64,000 nt of DNA from CAYRYU01 sp964428355 (GCA_964428355.1 CAYRYU010000007.1:1-64000); one strand, 5' to 3'. Positions 8,962-18,292 are shown, numbered from the stretch's first letter. The notes: generated from the sequence alone by a model not told the origin. Made by a program: numbers and translations.

Positions 8962-9302
8962 CCCCCGATGAGAACGAAGTTGAGGATGGTCCAGAGGATG
9001 CTCAAAACCACGCTTCCAACAAGGGCATCCTTGAAGCTGTCCACGGAAACCCCTTCAACCAGATCGGCCCCGAAATCGAGGACGATGGCGTTGAAGACGA
9101 TGTAGGCGAGCCCGAGGGTGAGAAAGAAGGTGATCCCGAGCAGGAAACCGAGGACAAGATCCAGGACTCCCCTGATCAGGAACATTGCGATCACCAGCTT
9201 TGCCGAGGAGCGCATGTCCTTGACGTGGATCCCCTTCACGATCCAGGGAAGAGCAAGGACCGCGACGGCACCGATGGCATTGCTCATCAGAAAGTGGATC
9301 AA
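8958..9302 (-). CDS. Phage-holin-4-like small membrane protein
   Basis: About 114 aa with four predicted membrane helices. The sequence LIHFLMSNAIGAVAVLALPW and the later DLVLGFLLGITFFLTLGL match the Phage_holin_4_2/DUF360 family, which is widespread on bacterial chromosomes and mostly not phage-linked. An ATG at 9326 has no ribosome site. The TTG at 9302 lies 9 nt after GGGAGG and begins at the usual family N-terminus, so it is the better start. No lysin or phage genes are nearby, so the name says nothing about lysis. It overlaps the next gene by 4 nt. Confidence 0.65.
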   Translation of the reverse strand: MIHFLMSNAIGAVAVLALPWIVKGIHVKDMRSSAKLVIAMFLIRGVLDLVLGFLLGITFFLTLGLAYIVFNAIVLDFGADLVEGVSVDSFKDALVGSVVLSILWTILNFVLIGG

Positions 9303-9360
9303 ACCGGTTGACCTCCCGATTCCCATGACCCCGGCCCCGGAACCACCCTCGAAACAGGGG

Positions 9361-10605
9361 TCATATCACCGGCTCCGTCCGGTGGTGTCTCCTGCGGCGC
9401 CTTTTCCGAGGGTACGAGTTGGGGGGAGGTTCCCGGGTAAGCAGAGGCAGGATGGTTTTCCCGAACAACTCCGCCTGCCATTTCCTGAGAAAACCCCTCT
9501 CCACAAGCTCGACGGTGGATTCCGGTCGGGAGTGGGCCATCTCGGCAAGGACATGAGGGGAAGCGATGGTAGAGGCGGGAAGCCCTGTCTGCATGGCAAT
9601 GTTGTCCCGGGCTTCGCGCAACAACTTTACGAGCTCGACCTCGTAACCCGAAAGGCGTATGGCATACTCCGACCGCCGGGGTTGCCGGGGAACCTGGATC
9701 GGATCACCCGCGCAACCGTTTCGGATGGCTTCCTGCAACTCCTTGCCGTACCGGGCAAGGAAATCATGAGGTAGCCCCCTTATGGTGTTCAATCCTGCGA
9801 TAGTCCGGGGGGCTTTCTGGGCAATTTCGAGAAGGGCGGGATTTCCGAGAACCATGAAGGGGGCCCGGTCGATCTTCCGGGAAATCCTGTCCCGGAGTGT
9901 CCAGACTTCCTTCAGCACGGCGAGTGCCCGCGGGGAAAGCGTGGCACTTCCCTTGATCAGGAATGCGAGAGGATTCTCGCGCCGCTCCTGAGGCTTCCGG
10001 CACTCCTCCGAAAGGGCCGCGCACTCCTCCATCACCCACTCGAGGCGGTTCTGCCGCTGCAACTCTTCCTTGAGGCCATCCCGGACCGGGATCAGGCAGA
10101 TTGCATCGAGGAGCGCGTACTTTCGCATCCCCTCCGTCAGCGGTCGCCTCGACCAATCACATCGCTGGAGCTTTTTGTCGAGGGGGAAGCCCAGGAACCG
10201 TTCCGTGAGGGCGCTCAGGCCAAGTTCCTGGATGCCCAGGAAAACCGAAGCGATACGGGTATCGAAGATCCGTGAAATCCCCACTCCAAGCTCCCGGGCC
10301 AGGACCGCGGCATCGTAATCCGCACCGTGGAAGATCCATTCCGTTTCGGATGTCCGGGCGAATTCGCGCAGAGGAGTGAAGTCTTGGACTGCCTGGGGAT
10401 CTACAAGCGCAGCGCAGGTACGGGTGGCGACCTGGATCAGGTTTACCGTTGCCCGGTATTTGAAGAACCCCGCCGATTCCGTGTCAACGGCTATGACGTC
10501 GGTTCCGCTGATCCCGGAGAGGAACTTCTCGAGGTCCCCGGTGTGCTCTATCAACACGGAAGTATCAAGAAAAGGTTGTGGTGTGAATGGTGGTGTCCCG
10601 TGCAT
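9361..10605 (-). CDS. rnd: Ribonuclease D
   Basis: A 414-aa 3'-to-5' exoribonuclease that trims tRNA and other stable RNA precursors in the cytoplasm. The DEDD-y exonuclease residues are visible: D41 and E43 in AVDTESAGF, the Asp of FHGADYDAAVL, and Tyr/Asp in RKYALLDAICLIPV. An HRDC domain follows in the second half (about residues 210-300: SPRALAVLKEVWTLRD, then LPHDFLARYGKEL). The last 20 residues are strongly basic (RKRRRRRHHR) and may help bind RNA. It lies 71 bp after the cyclase gene and before the holin-like gene on the same strand, possibly at the end of one transcript. Confidence 0.88.
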   Translation of the reverse strand: MHGTPPFTPQPFLDTSVLIEHTGDLEKFLSGISGTDVIAVDTESAGFFKYRATVNLIQVATRTCAALVDPQAVQDFTPLREFARTSETEWIFHGADYDAAVLARELGVGISRIFDTRIASVFLGIQELGLSALTERFLGFPLDKKLQRCDWSRRPLTEGMRKYALLDAICLIPVRDGLKEELQRQNRLEWVMEECAALSEECRKPQERRENPLAFLIKGSATLSPRALAVLKEVWTLRDRISRKIDRAPFMVLGNPALLEIAQKAPRTIAGLNTIRGLPHDFLARYGKELQEAIRNGCAGDPIQVPRQPRRSEYAIRLSGYEVELVKLLREARDNIAMQTGLPASTIASPHVLAEMAHSRPESTVELVERGFLRKWQAELFGKTILPLLTREPPPNSYPRKRRRRRHHRTEPVI

Positions 10606-10676
10606 TGTTATCGTTCAAACATCCTTCGAAAAATCGGATCGGCCCGGAAACCAACCCGCGGGGGCCGGTTTTCCGC

Positions 10677-13600
10677 CTATTTGTGCGTCAGGTGATAGCT
10701 GAGGTCCCATTTGTCGGGCGGCGGATTTTCCTTGTACTCGTGGCATCTCTTGATATAGGTCTTGGACGGACCGTCTTCGGGGAAGTTCGCGAGCAGGGTC
10801 TCGAACGTTTCGATCGCATCGTCCCAGCGCCGCTGGTTGTGGAACTCGATCGCCTTGTCGTAGAGTTCGAGCTTGTTGAAGAAGCCCGGCGGCTCTTCCC
10901 CGCGAATCGCGACGAGCTCGTGAACCTTCACCGGTTCCGTCTTCCCTTTGACCGCGAGGAAATCGAGGAACCGGCCTGTGATTCGGTGCTTGGCTTTCTG
11001 GAACGTGGCGTCGCTGGCCATCATCAGGGTCCCGTATTCCTTGTTCGCGCCTTCCAGACGCGAGGCCAGGTTGACCCCGTCCCCAAGACACGTGTAGTTC
11101 ATTCTCTCCGAAGCACCCATGAACCCGACGACGACCTTCGCGGTGTTCAGGCCGGCGCGTGCGTAGGCTTTCGGGAGACCGCGGGCGGCCCACCCCTTCT
11201 GGAGTTCCTTGATCACGACCTGCATTTCGAGGGCATACATGCAGGCCCTTACCGCGTGGTCTTCCTGCTCGCGGGGACAGTTCCAGAAAGCCATGACCGC
11301 ATCGCCGATGTATTTGTCGAGGGTCCCGCCGTGCTTGAACAGGAGTTCCGTCATCGCCCCGAGATACTCGTTCATCAGGACGACCAGGTCTTCCGGCGAG
11401 AGCATTTCCGATATCGTGGTGAAGCCCGCGACATCCGAAAAGAAGATGGTCATTTCGATCTTCTGGCCGCCAGGCCGGATCATGTCGGGATGTTCGATCA
11501 TGTACTGGACGACATCGCCCGCCACGAACCGCGAGAACATCGCCTTGGTGGTATTCGCCCTCGCCCGCTGCCTCAAATAGTTGGTCAGGGTGGTCCCCAG
11601 GAAGGTCATGGGGAAGCTGAAAAGGGTCGGGGAAAACAGGAGTCCCTGGAGCCGGTAATGATAGCTGTAGTAGCTGAACCAGAAAACCAGGACATGGGCG
11701 CCAACCGTTATCAACCCGCCCAGAAGGGGCGGAACCCGGTCGAGGAACCATCCCAGAATCAACGTCCCCAGCACCAGAAGCAGCAGGGTGTGGGCGACCT
11801 GGGCGGGTTTCAGGAACCGCCGCTCGAGGATCGTGAGAAGGGCGTTCGCGTGAAGCTCCACCCCCATCTGGGTCGTTCCCTTGAAGGAACACATCGGGGT
11901 TTGCAGCGTCAGGGGTGTGGAGTAGAAATCGAAGTCGCTCAGTTCGTAGGTTCCCACCAGGCAGATCTTGTTCCCGATATTCTGGCTGAAATATGCCGAG
12001 GGTTGGTATGCCTTCGCGGGATCGACTTCCTTCAGGGCCGAGGATCTCCAGATGGTGGGATCGGTCAGCAGGTCCTCACCGAAACAGTTGTAGAGCGAAA
12101 CCGACGGGAGCACAGGTCGGAAGGAACCCGCCAGGGTCTGGGTCGAACCGAAGAACCAGATCATCATGAATCCGTTGTTGTCGGTCGGGATGTAGATATC
12201 GTTGATCTGGATCCCTCCCATGAACTCCCCTTTTCCGGAATCACCCTCCATGGCCCTGGTCGCGGATGCGATCCTTTCCTCGACGGAGGCTTTCATCAGC
12301 TTGTATTCCTCGAAAGAGGAGGTTTTGATCCTCATATCCTCGCTCATGCTCTGCGACTCGTGATAATCCTGGATCAACCTGTCGACCCTCGCGAGTTCAC
12401 GCTGCAGGGCTTCGATCCGTCTTCGTTGTCCTAGGGAGTTCCCGATCCGGGTTAGTTCCCTTCCGAGGGCATCGCAATATGTTGCCCCCGGGGGTCTTGG
12501 GTTCTCCAGATCGAGGACTTTGCATGCGGTGATGAGCGAAAACGACGGCTCGAGGTGGAAATCTTCCCCCCCTTTCCCCGAAATCTCCACGAACATGGGA
12601 ATACGTGTAACGTGGGATTTCTGTCCCGCGCCGACGTTGATGAACCCTTTCCAGGTGGCGGGAGTGAGAAACCGTTCAAGGGGAAGCACGGTCACCAGGT
12701 TTCCCTCCGTCTTCCTGCTCTGAGTGGTCGATTGCACACCTGAAGGGGAGCTTTCGACGTCCGCCCCCCTGACCTCCCGCGGTCCCCCTTCCTCGATCAC
12801 CTGCTGGCAAGCCAGGACGACCGGAGCCTGTACATCCTTGAGGGCAGCTTCCAGTCTCTCGTCATCGCTGGCGATTTTCTCCCCCTCGAGAACGATATCG
12901 AAGGAAACAACCTTGGCGGAAGGAAAGGAAAAGGACTCCGGCGGGGGCGGAACGAAAATGTCGAAGCTCAACTGAAGGGGAACGTTGTCCTTGGGAAAGA
13001 CCCTCACCTGGACGACCCCCCAGCACCGCAGCAGGTTCAAGAAAAAGACGTCCCAGGAAGCCTGAAGTTGGGGGGAAGGTTGTCCGGCCGACTTCCCATC
13101 GGGCCCTAGGACCTCGCTAATTGAGGCCAATAGCGCACGTTCCGGGTCATCGTCCGGAGAAATCATCTTTCCGATTACCGAGTCGTGGAAATAATCGATG
13201 ATGTTCTCATTGAAGGAGAAGAAAGCAAGCCGATCAGGGGAAGGCTGTTGCACGGCCCCGGGGGTTTCACCCACCGAAGGCTGTTCCCCCGAGGGATAGA
13301 AGGACGGCCCCGCAACCCATACGGTCAAAAAGACGACGCCCACGGCAACGGAAATGACCCCGGGCCGGTTCCTTTTCCGGAAGAACATGAATCCTCCGAC
13401 CCCGAAACCCGCCAGAGTTCCGATTCCGAAAACGAATCCAAGGAATCCCCCCATCGACGAGGGCCCCGGCTTCCCGGCTTTCATCTCCCATTTCGAAACC
13501 ACCCGGTCGAACTGCGCAAGGGAATGGGAAAGGATCTTCCCCTTTTTTGCGGGCATGGTTCCGAACTTCAATTCCAGGCATCTCTGGCGGATCTCGGAAG

Positions 13601-13964
13601 ACTCGAACGGGAACTTCCGCGTGTGGGGGGAGCCCAGGAAACGCATCAGGGAGGCGTATTCCGTCCGGCCGATGGGACGTCGCAGCATCGAGGAGGTACG
13701 GGAATCCTTTTTCACGATGACGATGTTCTCACGGGTCTTTTCCCGGGAGGGGCCCATCTGGAAGACCATCGCCTGAAAGTAGTCGTCAAGCCCTTCGAAG
13801 GCCCCGGCGAAAAAGGGAAAGGCGAAGAGAAGAGCCGTGATTAAGGCAAAAACGAGTCCGGGATGTTGATCGAACATCTTCAGGAGAAGATGACGAAGCT
13901 CCCTGCCCTTCTGCAAAATGCTGTCTACGAACTTGTACAATCGGTCGATTTTCTGGGAATCCAT
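10677..13964 (-). CDS. CHASE2-domain adenylate/guanylate cyclase with large insertions
   Basis: A 1095-aa membrane sensor that makes a cyclic nucleotide. CHASE2 elements appear in order but separated: residues 78-112 (IVIVKKDSR...GRTEYASLMRFL), 350-395 (VVSFDIVLEGEKIASDDERL), 437-485, 583-632 and 664-716 (KICLVGTYELSDFDFYSTPL). A stretch of about 235 residues between the first two holds two extra membrane helices (170-218). Three C-terminal helices (about 722-800) lead to a class III cyclase domain (835-1000). Metal Asp residues are D844 (FFSDVAGF) and D888 (DKYIGDAVMAFW). K884 and D962 favour ATP, and N965/R969 sit in GVNLASRLE. A short TPR-like tail ends it. It lies 9 bp behind the GH57 gene. 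Confidence 0.85.
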   Translation of the reverse strand: MDSQKIDRLYKFVDSILQKGRELRHLLLKMFDQHPGLVFALITALLFAFPFFAGAFEGLDDYFQAMVFQMGPSREKTRENIVIVKKDSRTSSMLRRPIGRTEYASLMRFLGSPHTRKFPFESSEIRQRCLELKFGTMPAKKGKILSHSLAQFDRVVSKWEMKAGKPGPSSMGGFLGFVFGIGTLAGFGVGGFMFFRKRNRPGVISVAVGVVFLTVWVAGPSFYPSGEQPSVGETPGAVQQPSPDRLAFFSFNENIIDYFHDSVIGKMISPDDDPERALLASISEVLGPDGKSAGQPSPQLQASWDVFFLNLLRCWGVVQVRVFPKDNVPLQLSFDIFVPPPPESFSFPSAKVVSFDIVLEGEKIASDDERLEAALKDVQAPVVLACQQVIEEGGPREVRGADVESSPSGVQSTTQSRKTEGNLVTVLPLERFLTPATWKGFINVGAGQKSHVTRIPMFVEISGKGGEDFHLEPSFSLITACKVLDLENPRPPGATYCDALGRELTRIGNSLGQRRRIEALQRELARVDRLIQDYHESQSMSEDMRIKTSSFEEYKLMKASVEERIASATRAMEGDSGKGEFMGGIQINDIYIPTDNNGFMMIWFFGSTQTLAGSFRPVLPSVSLYNCFGEDLLTDPTIWRSSALKEVDPAKAYQPSAYFSQNIGNKICLVGTYELSDFDFYSTPLTLQTPMCSFKGTTQMGVELHANALLTILERRFLKPAQVAHTLLLLVLGTLILGWFLDRVPPLLGGLITVGAHVLVFWFSYYSYHYRLQGLLFSPTLFSFPMTFLGTTLTNYLRQRARANTTKAMFSRFVAGDVVQYMIEHPDMIRPGGQKIEMTIFFSDVAGFTTISEMLSPEDLVVLMNEYLGAMTELLFKHGGTLDKYIGDAVMAFWNCPREQEDHAVRACMYALEMQVVIKELQKGWAARGLPKAYARAGLNTAKVVVGFMGASERMNYTCLGDGVNLASRLEGANKEYGTLMMASDATFQKAKHRITGRFLDFLAVKGKTEPVKVHELVAIRGEEPPGFFNKLELYDKAIEFHNQRRWDDAIETFETLLANFPEDGPSKTYIKRCHEYKENPPPDKWDLSYHLTHK

Positions 13965-13973
13965 CGTCGGGGT

Positions 13974-15569
13974 TTACCGTCGGTTGCGGTAGATCCGGAA
14001 ATCGATTTCCGGGAAAATGTTGTCACGCCATTCGACTTCCTTCAACCAGGTTTCGTCCAGATGACCGGAGACGATGTCGTTGTAGAGCCGGTCGAAGCGG
14101 ATGCAATGGTCCTTGGTCCGCTTCACCGCGTATGGAACGGTCGTTCCGGTTTTCATGATGAAAGCCCAATCGGAGGACTGGGCGAGAAGGAGTTCACGGG
14201 CGGCCTGGTTCAATGCCCTCAATCGGAGCCCATCGGCTTCGGGGAATCTTTCGGCGAGCTCGATCATTCGCTCGGCGCATTTGTGGAGATGCCTGTAGGC
14301 CCAATCGTTGCTTCCCTCGAGCCAGACTTCGTGATAGCCCTTGTATCCCCAGGATGACATCGAAGGCATCGCGACCTGGTTCTTGGGATGCTTCGCCAGA
14401 TACTCCGATGGGGTCAACAACTGAAGGGAGCGGCTGTCGCACGCGATCTTGCGAAGGAGGAAATGGATGAAGTCAGGCCCCTCATACCACCAATGGCCGA
14501 ACAGTTCGGCATCGTACGGGGAAACGACCATCGGAGGGCGGTCTCCCATGAGCCCCGCAAGATGGTTGGCCTGCTGTTCGCGACACCACATGAAATGACC
14601 GGCGTGGGAGGCGGCTTTTTCCATGGCAACCCTGTGGTTGTACGGTTCCTTGTTGTTTCCCTGGCGGGTGGTTATCCGGTAATACTTGATCCCGGTGTTC
14701 AGGCGGATCCCGGATTCGTGGATGTGGGGCCGGATGTACTCCAGGTCGAGGTCGAATCCTACATCCCGGTAGAATTCGCGGTAGTCGAAATCGCCGGGAT
14801 ACCCTTCCTCTGCCGACCAGACCTGCTTGCTGCTTTCGAGGTCACGCCCGAAGGCGGCCACTCCCGAGGGGCAGAACAGGGGGGCGAAAACCCCGTACCG
14901 GGGCCGGGGATGGGCATGCAGTATCCCGTGGGCGTCGGTGAAGAAGAAACGGATTCCGTGGTCAGCGAGAACCTTGTCATCACCCGGATTGAAGGCGCAT
15001 TCCGCGAGCCAGATACCCCGCGGCCTCCGGCCGAAATGCTTCTCGTAATCGATGACCGCCATCTCGATCTGTGCCCGGACGGCTGGACGGTAGAGTTCCA
15101 TCAGGGGGAGGTACCCGTGGGTCGCGCAACACGTGATGATTTCGAGGTTTCCGAGATCCTGGAATTTCCGGAAAGCCTGGACGATGTTTCGTCCGTACCT
15201 GTTCGTGAAAACATCCTTTGCCCGCGTCAGTTTCTCCTGGTACATCAACGCGGTTTCGTGGAACTCGGGCATCCAACGCGTCCGGTTGACTTCCTTTCCC
15301 GCCAGCTCGATCAGGTTGTTGAGATGGGATTCATATCTCTCCTGAAGAAGCGGATCGGCAAGCATTCCGACCAGGGGCGGGGTCAGGGACATCGTGATCC
15401 GGAAATCGACTCCGTCCCGAATCATGGCCTCGTAGACTTCGATCAGGGGAATGTAGGTTTCGGTGATCGCTTCGAACAGCCACCTTTCCTCCATCATGTC
15501 CGTGTGCTCGGGATGCCTGACGAACGGGAGATGTGCATGAAGGACGAGACAGACGTAACCTTTCTTCAT
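13974..15569 (-). CDS. GH57 alpha-glucan branching-type enzyme
   Basis: A 531-aa cytoplasmic enzyme of glycoside hydrolase family 57. The N-terminal GYVCLVLHAHLPFVRHPEH is the family's first conserved region. The nucleophile is E190 in GIWLAECAFNPGDD, and the acid/base is D353 in SPYDAELFGHWWYEGPDF. Length and motifs fit 1,4-alpha-glucan branching enzymes better than amylopullulanases. It presumably builds or remodels glycogen-like polymer by cutting alpha-1,4 links and rejoining them as alpha-1,6. The DUF4912 gene just upstream is a common neighbour of this enzyme. Some family members are only hydrolytic, so the exact activity is inferred. Confidence 0.85.
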   Translation of the reverse strand: MKKGYVCLVLHAHLPFVRHPEHTDMMEERWLFEAITETYIPLIEVYEAMIRDGVDFRITMSLTPPLVGMLADPLLQERYESHLNNLIELAGKEVNRTRWMPEFHETALMYQEKLTRAKDVFTNRYGRNIVQAFRKFQDLGNLEIITCCATHGYLPLMELYRPAVRAQIEMAVIDYEKHFGRRPRGIWLAECAFNPGDDKVLADHGIRFFFTDAHGILHAHPRPRYGVFAPLFCPSGVAAFGRDLESSKQVWSAEEGYPGDFDYREFYRDVGFDLDLEYIRPHIHESGIRLNTGIKYYRITTRQGNNKEPYNHRVAMEKAASHAGHFMWCREQQANHLAGLMGDRPPMVVSPYDAELFGHWWYEGPDFIHFLLRKIACDSRSLQLLTPSEYLAKHPKNQVAMPSMSSWGYKGYHEVWLEGSNDWAYRHLHKCAERMIELAERFPEADGLRLRALNQAARELLLAQSSDWAFIMKTGTTVPYAVKRTKDHCIRFDRLYNDIVSGHLDETWLKEVEWRDNIFPEIDFRIYRNRR

Positions 15570-15605
15570 CGGAGGGACCTCGATAGTTTCATGGCCGCGG
15601 ACTTC

Positions 15606-16751
15606 TCAACGCGTGAACTTCTTGACGATGGGGGTGATGGTCCGCTCCATGTCTCCATCACTGTTGACGGCATGGACCGGGATGTGCTGGTCGCCGTCGG
15701 GAAGAGCATACCTGAGGCTGAATGTCCCGTCGGGCCGTAACCGCACGGGCTTGCCCTGGACCGTGAGGGTAGCGTCGGGTTCGGTGGCACCGTAAACGAT
15801 CAGCTCGGTGTTCACCACAAGCCAGAAATCCTTGCCCTGCTCCCGGCCCCGGTCTGCCCGAACGGGAGAGCTGAGCGAACTGATCGCTCCCGAACTGGTC
15901 TCCTGCATTAGCCTTTGTATCATGGCCTGCTTGAGCTCGCCGGAACTGGCACCGACATTGAAACCTCCGGAAAGCCTGTAGAGCTCCTGGAACTTTTCGT
16001 CCACCACCATCCATTGGTCGTCGACGGTGTCGGAATAGGTGTCGCGAGGGGTGGAGACGCGGTTGCTCCGGGCGATCAGGACGAATTTGCCCTGGGGGGT
16101 GATGATCCCGAGATCAACGATATAAGCCCTGTTGGGCCTGGGAAGATGAAGGTACCAGTTGTTGGCGCCCTCGAAGACATGGATATCCTGGAATCCGTGG
16201 GAGTTCGTCCCCGAGAATTCACCAATGTTGGTGACGTCGTGGATCCTCAGGACGAAGGCCGATTTGGCATACCCTTCCTCGCCGACCTGCTTGCGGAGGT
16301 TGCTCTTGGTCAGTTCGCTGATTTCCCAATAGGAATGCGCCCAATAGGGGTCCCTGACCTGAACCACGATTTTCGTGTCCCCGTAACCAAGAGGGAGTTC
16401 CCCGGTCAATCTCCCCTCACTTATCCTCGATGTGTCGGGTGCCTTTACGGGCTTGAAGGAGGAAGGGATGTTGGGGGACTCGGTTTCGGGGGTGGGAAGA
16501 GGCTCCTGCCGGGCAGACGACTTTTCCCGCTTCTGGGGTTTCCCCCGGGGGATTGGGGAAAGTGTGGACGTTGGCGGTTTGGTCGCCTTCCTGGACTTCT
16601 CGGAAAGATTCTCCCTGGCTTGATTGATATTTGCGATCAACTGCTCTTTCGACAGAGTCGAACGGCCCTTGATGTTCAGCTCTTTTGCGATCTTGTACAG
16701 CTCCTCCCGAGTCATTTTTTTCAGATCCTTCACCGAATACTGGGAATTCAT
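15606..16751 (-). CDS. Rho-N and DUF4912 domain protein
   Basis: 381 aa. The ATG at 16751 follows GAGGAGAGAAAC; upstream ATGs have no ribosome site. Residues 5-45 (VKDLKKMTREELYKIAKELN) form a SAP/Rho N-terminal-like nucleic-acid-binding helix bundle. A Pro/Ser-rich linker follows. The DUF4912 domain (about 130-255) contains VQVRDPYWAHSYWEI, then NNWYLHLP and the YIVDLGI segment, and resembles carbohydrate-binding beta sandwiches. The last 130 residues contain an Ig-like piece (DATLTVQGKPVRLRPDGTFS). The pairing with GH57 suggests it binds the alpha-glucan or controls its enzyme. It is the first gene of the operon and has a strong promoter. Confidence 0.8.
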   Translation of the reverse strand: MNSQYSVKDLKKMTREELYKIAKELNIKGRSTLSKEQLIANINQARENLSEKSRKATKPPTSTLSPIPRGKPQKREKSSARQEPLPTPETESPNIPSSFKPVKAPDTSRISEGRLTGELPLGYGDTKIVVQVRDPYWAHSYWEISELTKSNLRKQVGEEGYAKSAFVLRIHDVTNIGEFSGTNSHGFQDIHVFEGANNWYLHLPRPNRAYIVDLGIITPQGKFVLIARSNRVSTPRDTYSDTVDDQWMVVDEKFQELYRLSGGFNVGASSGELKQAMIQRLMQETSSGAISSLSSPVRADRGREQGKDFWLVVNTELIVYGATEPDATLTVQGKPVRLRPDGTFSLRYALPDGDQHIPVHAVNSDGDMERTITPIVKKFTR

Positions 16752-16822
16752 GTTTCTCTCCTCAGAATAGGAATTTGGCTCGATGGGCCGCAAAAGTTCC
16801 TCGGCGATGAAAACCGGAAGTA

Positions 16823-16851
16823 ATGATACGCCAAGGAGGCAGGCAGGTCAA
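16823..16851 (-). promoter_or_regulatory. Sigma-70 type promoter of the DUF4912-GH57-cyclase operon
   Basis: On the minus strand TTGACC (complement of 16846-16851) and TATCAT (complement of 16823-16828) are exactly 17 bp apart, each one mismatch from consensus. The leader to the ATG at 16751 is about 65 nt. Confidence 0.65.
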
Positions 16852-16916
16852 TCACCGCCATCCCAAACCCCCGGCAAAAAAGAGATGGCTTCACAGTTTC
16901 CCGGAAAAACGAGGAG

Positions 16917-17027
16917 TCAGTCCTCTTCCAGAAACCGTTCGAGAAGAGCGGGAAGAAAAATCAGGAAAAAGTAATAGTGGACCGCCATCACCAGACCGAA
17001 GCCGTATCCGAACAACTGGTAGAACAT
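16917..17027 (-). CDS. Possible 36-aa hydrophobic small protein
   Basis: Behind the TPR gene an ATG opens a 36-aa frame with one long membrane helix (LVMAVHYYFFLIFLPALLER) and an acidic end. The frame also stays open upstream of this ATG for about 20 codons rich in Gly and Pro, but no ATG, GTG or TTG start is present there. A run of nine G lies directly before the ATG in place of a normal ribosome site. Codon composition and the helix look protein-like. It could be a real small membrane protein or the tail of a frameshifted longer gene. Confidence 0.35.
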   Translation of the reverse strand: MFYQLFGYGFGLVMAVHYYFFLIFLPALLERFLEED

Positions 17028-17112
17028 GCCCCCCCCCGAAACCGGACTCAGGGCACCATTCGGTGCACCGCCCCAGAATTCTCCGCCCCCAGGAAACCCG
17101 CGGGGAAATGCT

Positions 17113-18255
17113 TCATTTCCTGCGGATGGTCAAACCGATCCTGATTCCACGAAAGAGTTGCGCAGTCCGGTTGCCTTCCCCGTAGATGTCCTGGATATAG
17201 GCGGTCGTGACATCGACCTCCTTGAACTCGACAAGGTAGACTAGTCTTCCATCGTCATGTTCGATCTTTTTGTCGGGTATCCCCTCGTCAGCGCGGAAAA
17301 GGAACTCGCGCTGGTTTTCGCCCTTCCCGAGAACCGCCATGAAGACCTCGAACCGGTTGTCCGGGACGTTCCCCTGCTCGTTGGAGGCCCGGAAGGTATA
17401 CGCACAGTCCTTGAGCTCCTTCGAGGCGACGCCCGGATCCCTGAACTCGAGTTCCGTTTCGAGAACCACGTCGTTCTGACTTGGAAGAACCTCTTCCAGG
17501 GCACTTTTCGGGGGCTTGAACTCGACGTAGGTATTCCTTTTCTGGGTGTAGAACTCGACCTTTTCCTCGACCTCCCGTGCGAGAGGGGAATCGGGGTAGA
17601 TGATGAGGATCTGTTTGAGCGTTTCGATCGCCTTTTCCGTATCACCCCTCAATTCCAGGAGGGTGGCAAGTTTCAGCAACCGCGAGGGCTCCTTCTCCTT
17701 GCTTTCCGAAAGAAATGTCAGATACTGGATCGAATCCTCCAGAAGGCCTGAGGTATCCTGGCCCATCAACGAGGGTTCGAGTTTCAGGCTCTGAAGATAA
17801 TCGTCGATGCAGTTCCGGATGTCTTTCCGGCGATAAGCCCCCATCGCGCGGTTGTAGAGCCTCACCGCCTCCTCGTGCTGGGCGAGTTTTGGAAGATGTT
17901 TCAGCTTCATGAGGGCACGGCTGGATAGAACCTCGGGCAGGTTTCCCGAGAGGGCCTGCTTGTAATGGAAAGCGGCGAAATCGAACCTTCTGACCCCCTC
18001 CAGGCATTCCCCTATCCGGAAATGGACCTTGGCTCTCAGAACCGGATCGGGAACGAGCTCCAGCGACTCGAAATAGAAGATCACGGCTTCGCGAAAGTTG
18101 TTCTCCTTGAACAACTCTTCCGCGCGGTTCAGGACCGAGTTGAGGTCATACGGCCTTGTGATGGGCTTCGGAGGCAACTCGGCGGCATTTACAGAATGAA
18201 GCCCGGGGCAAGACAGTCCGAGGAACGCTAGAAGGAGAAAAAGCCTCAGCCTCAT
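17113..18255 (-). CDS. Exported TPR protein, unknown function
   Basis: 380 aa. The start at 18255 gives a signal peptide (MRLRLFLLLAFLGLSCPGL). About six tetratricopeptide-like helix pairs span residues 35-240 (for example NRAEELFKENNFREAVIFYF and GDTEKAIETLKQILIIYPDS). A beta-rich C-terminal domain of about 120 residues follows, which I do not recognise (VLETELEFRDPGVASKELKD). TPR proteins of this kind assemble envelope complexes. It lies 37 bp behind the TIM-barrel gene and is probably cotranscribed with it. Confidence 0.7.
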   Translation of the reverse strand: MRLRLFLLLAFLGLSCPGLHSVNAAELPPKPITRPYDLNSVLNRAEELFKENNFREAVIFYFESLELVPDPVLRAKVHFRIGECLEGVRRFDFAAFHYKQALSGNLPEVLSSRALMKLKHLPKLAQHEEAVRLYNRAMGAYRRKDIRNCIDDYLQSLKLEPSLMGQDTSGLLEDSIQYLTFLSESKEKEPSRLLKLATLLELRGDTEKAIETLKQILIIYPDSPLAREVEEKVEFYTQKRNTYVEFKPPKSALEEVLPSQNDVVLETELEFRDPGVASKELKDCAYTFRASNEQGNVPDNRFEVFMAVLGKGENQREFLFRADEGIPDKKIEHDDGRLVYLVEFKEVDVTTAYIQDIYGEGNRTAQLFRGIRIGLTIRRK

Positions 18256-18292
18256 TTTTCCAGGAATCGCACCGGCCCCGCCCACGACTTAT

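Noticed and set aside
8958..9302. Prophage remnant suggested by the holin-like gene
   Set aside because: This holin-4 family is common on chromosomes; no lysin, structural, integrase or attachment sites are nearby.
10587..12434. 615-codon plus-strand open frame opposite the cyclase
   Set aside because: Antisense shadow of the cyclase domain; composition is Arg, Gly and Glu-rich and no domain is visible.
14388..15740. 450-codon plus-strand open frame opposite the GH57 gene
   Set aside because: The minus strand carries the GH57 catalytic motifs in order, so the plus-strand frame is a shadow.
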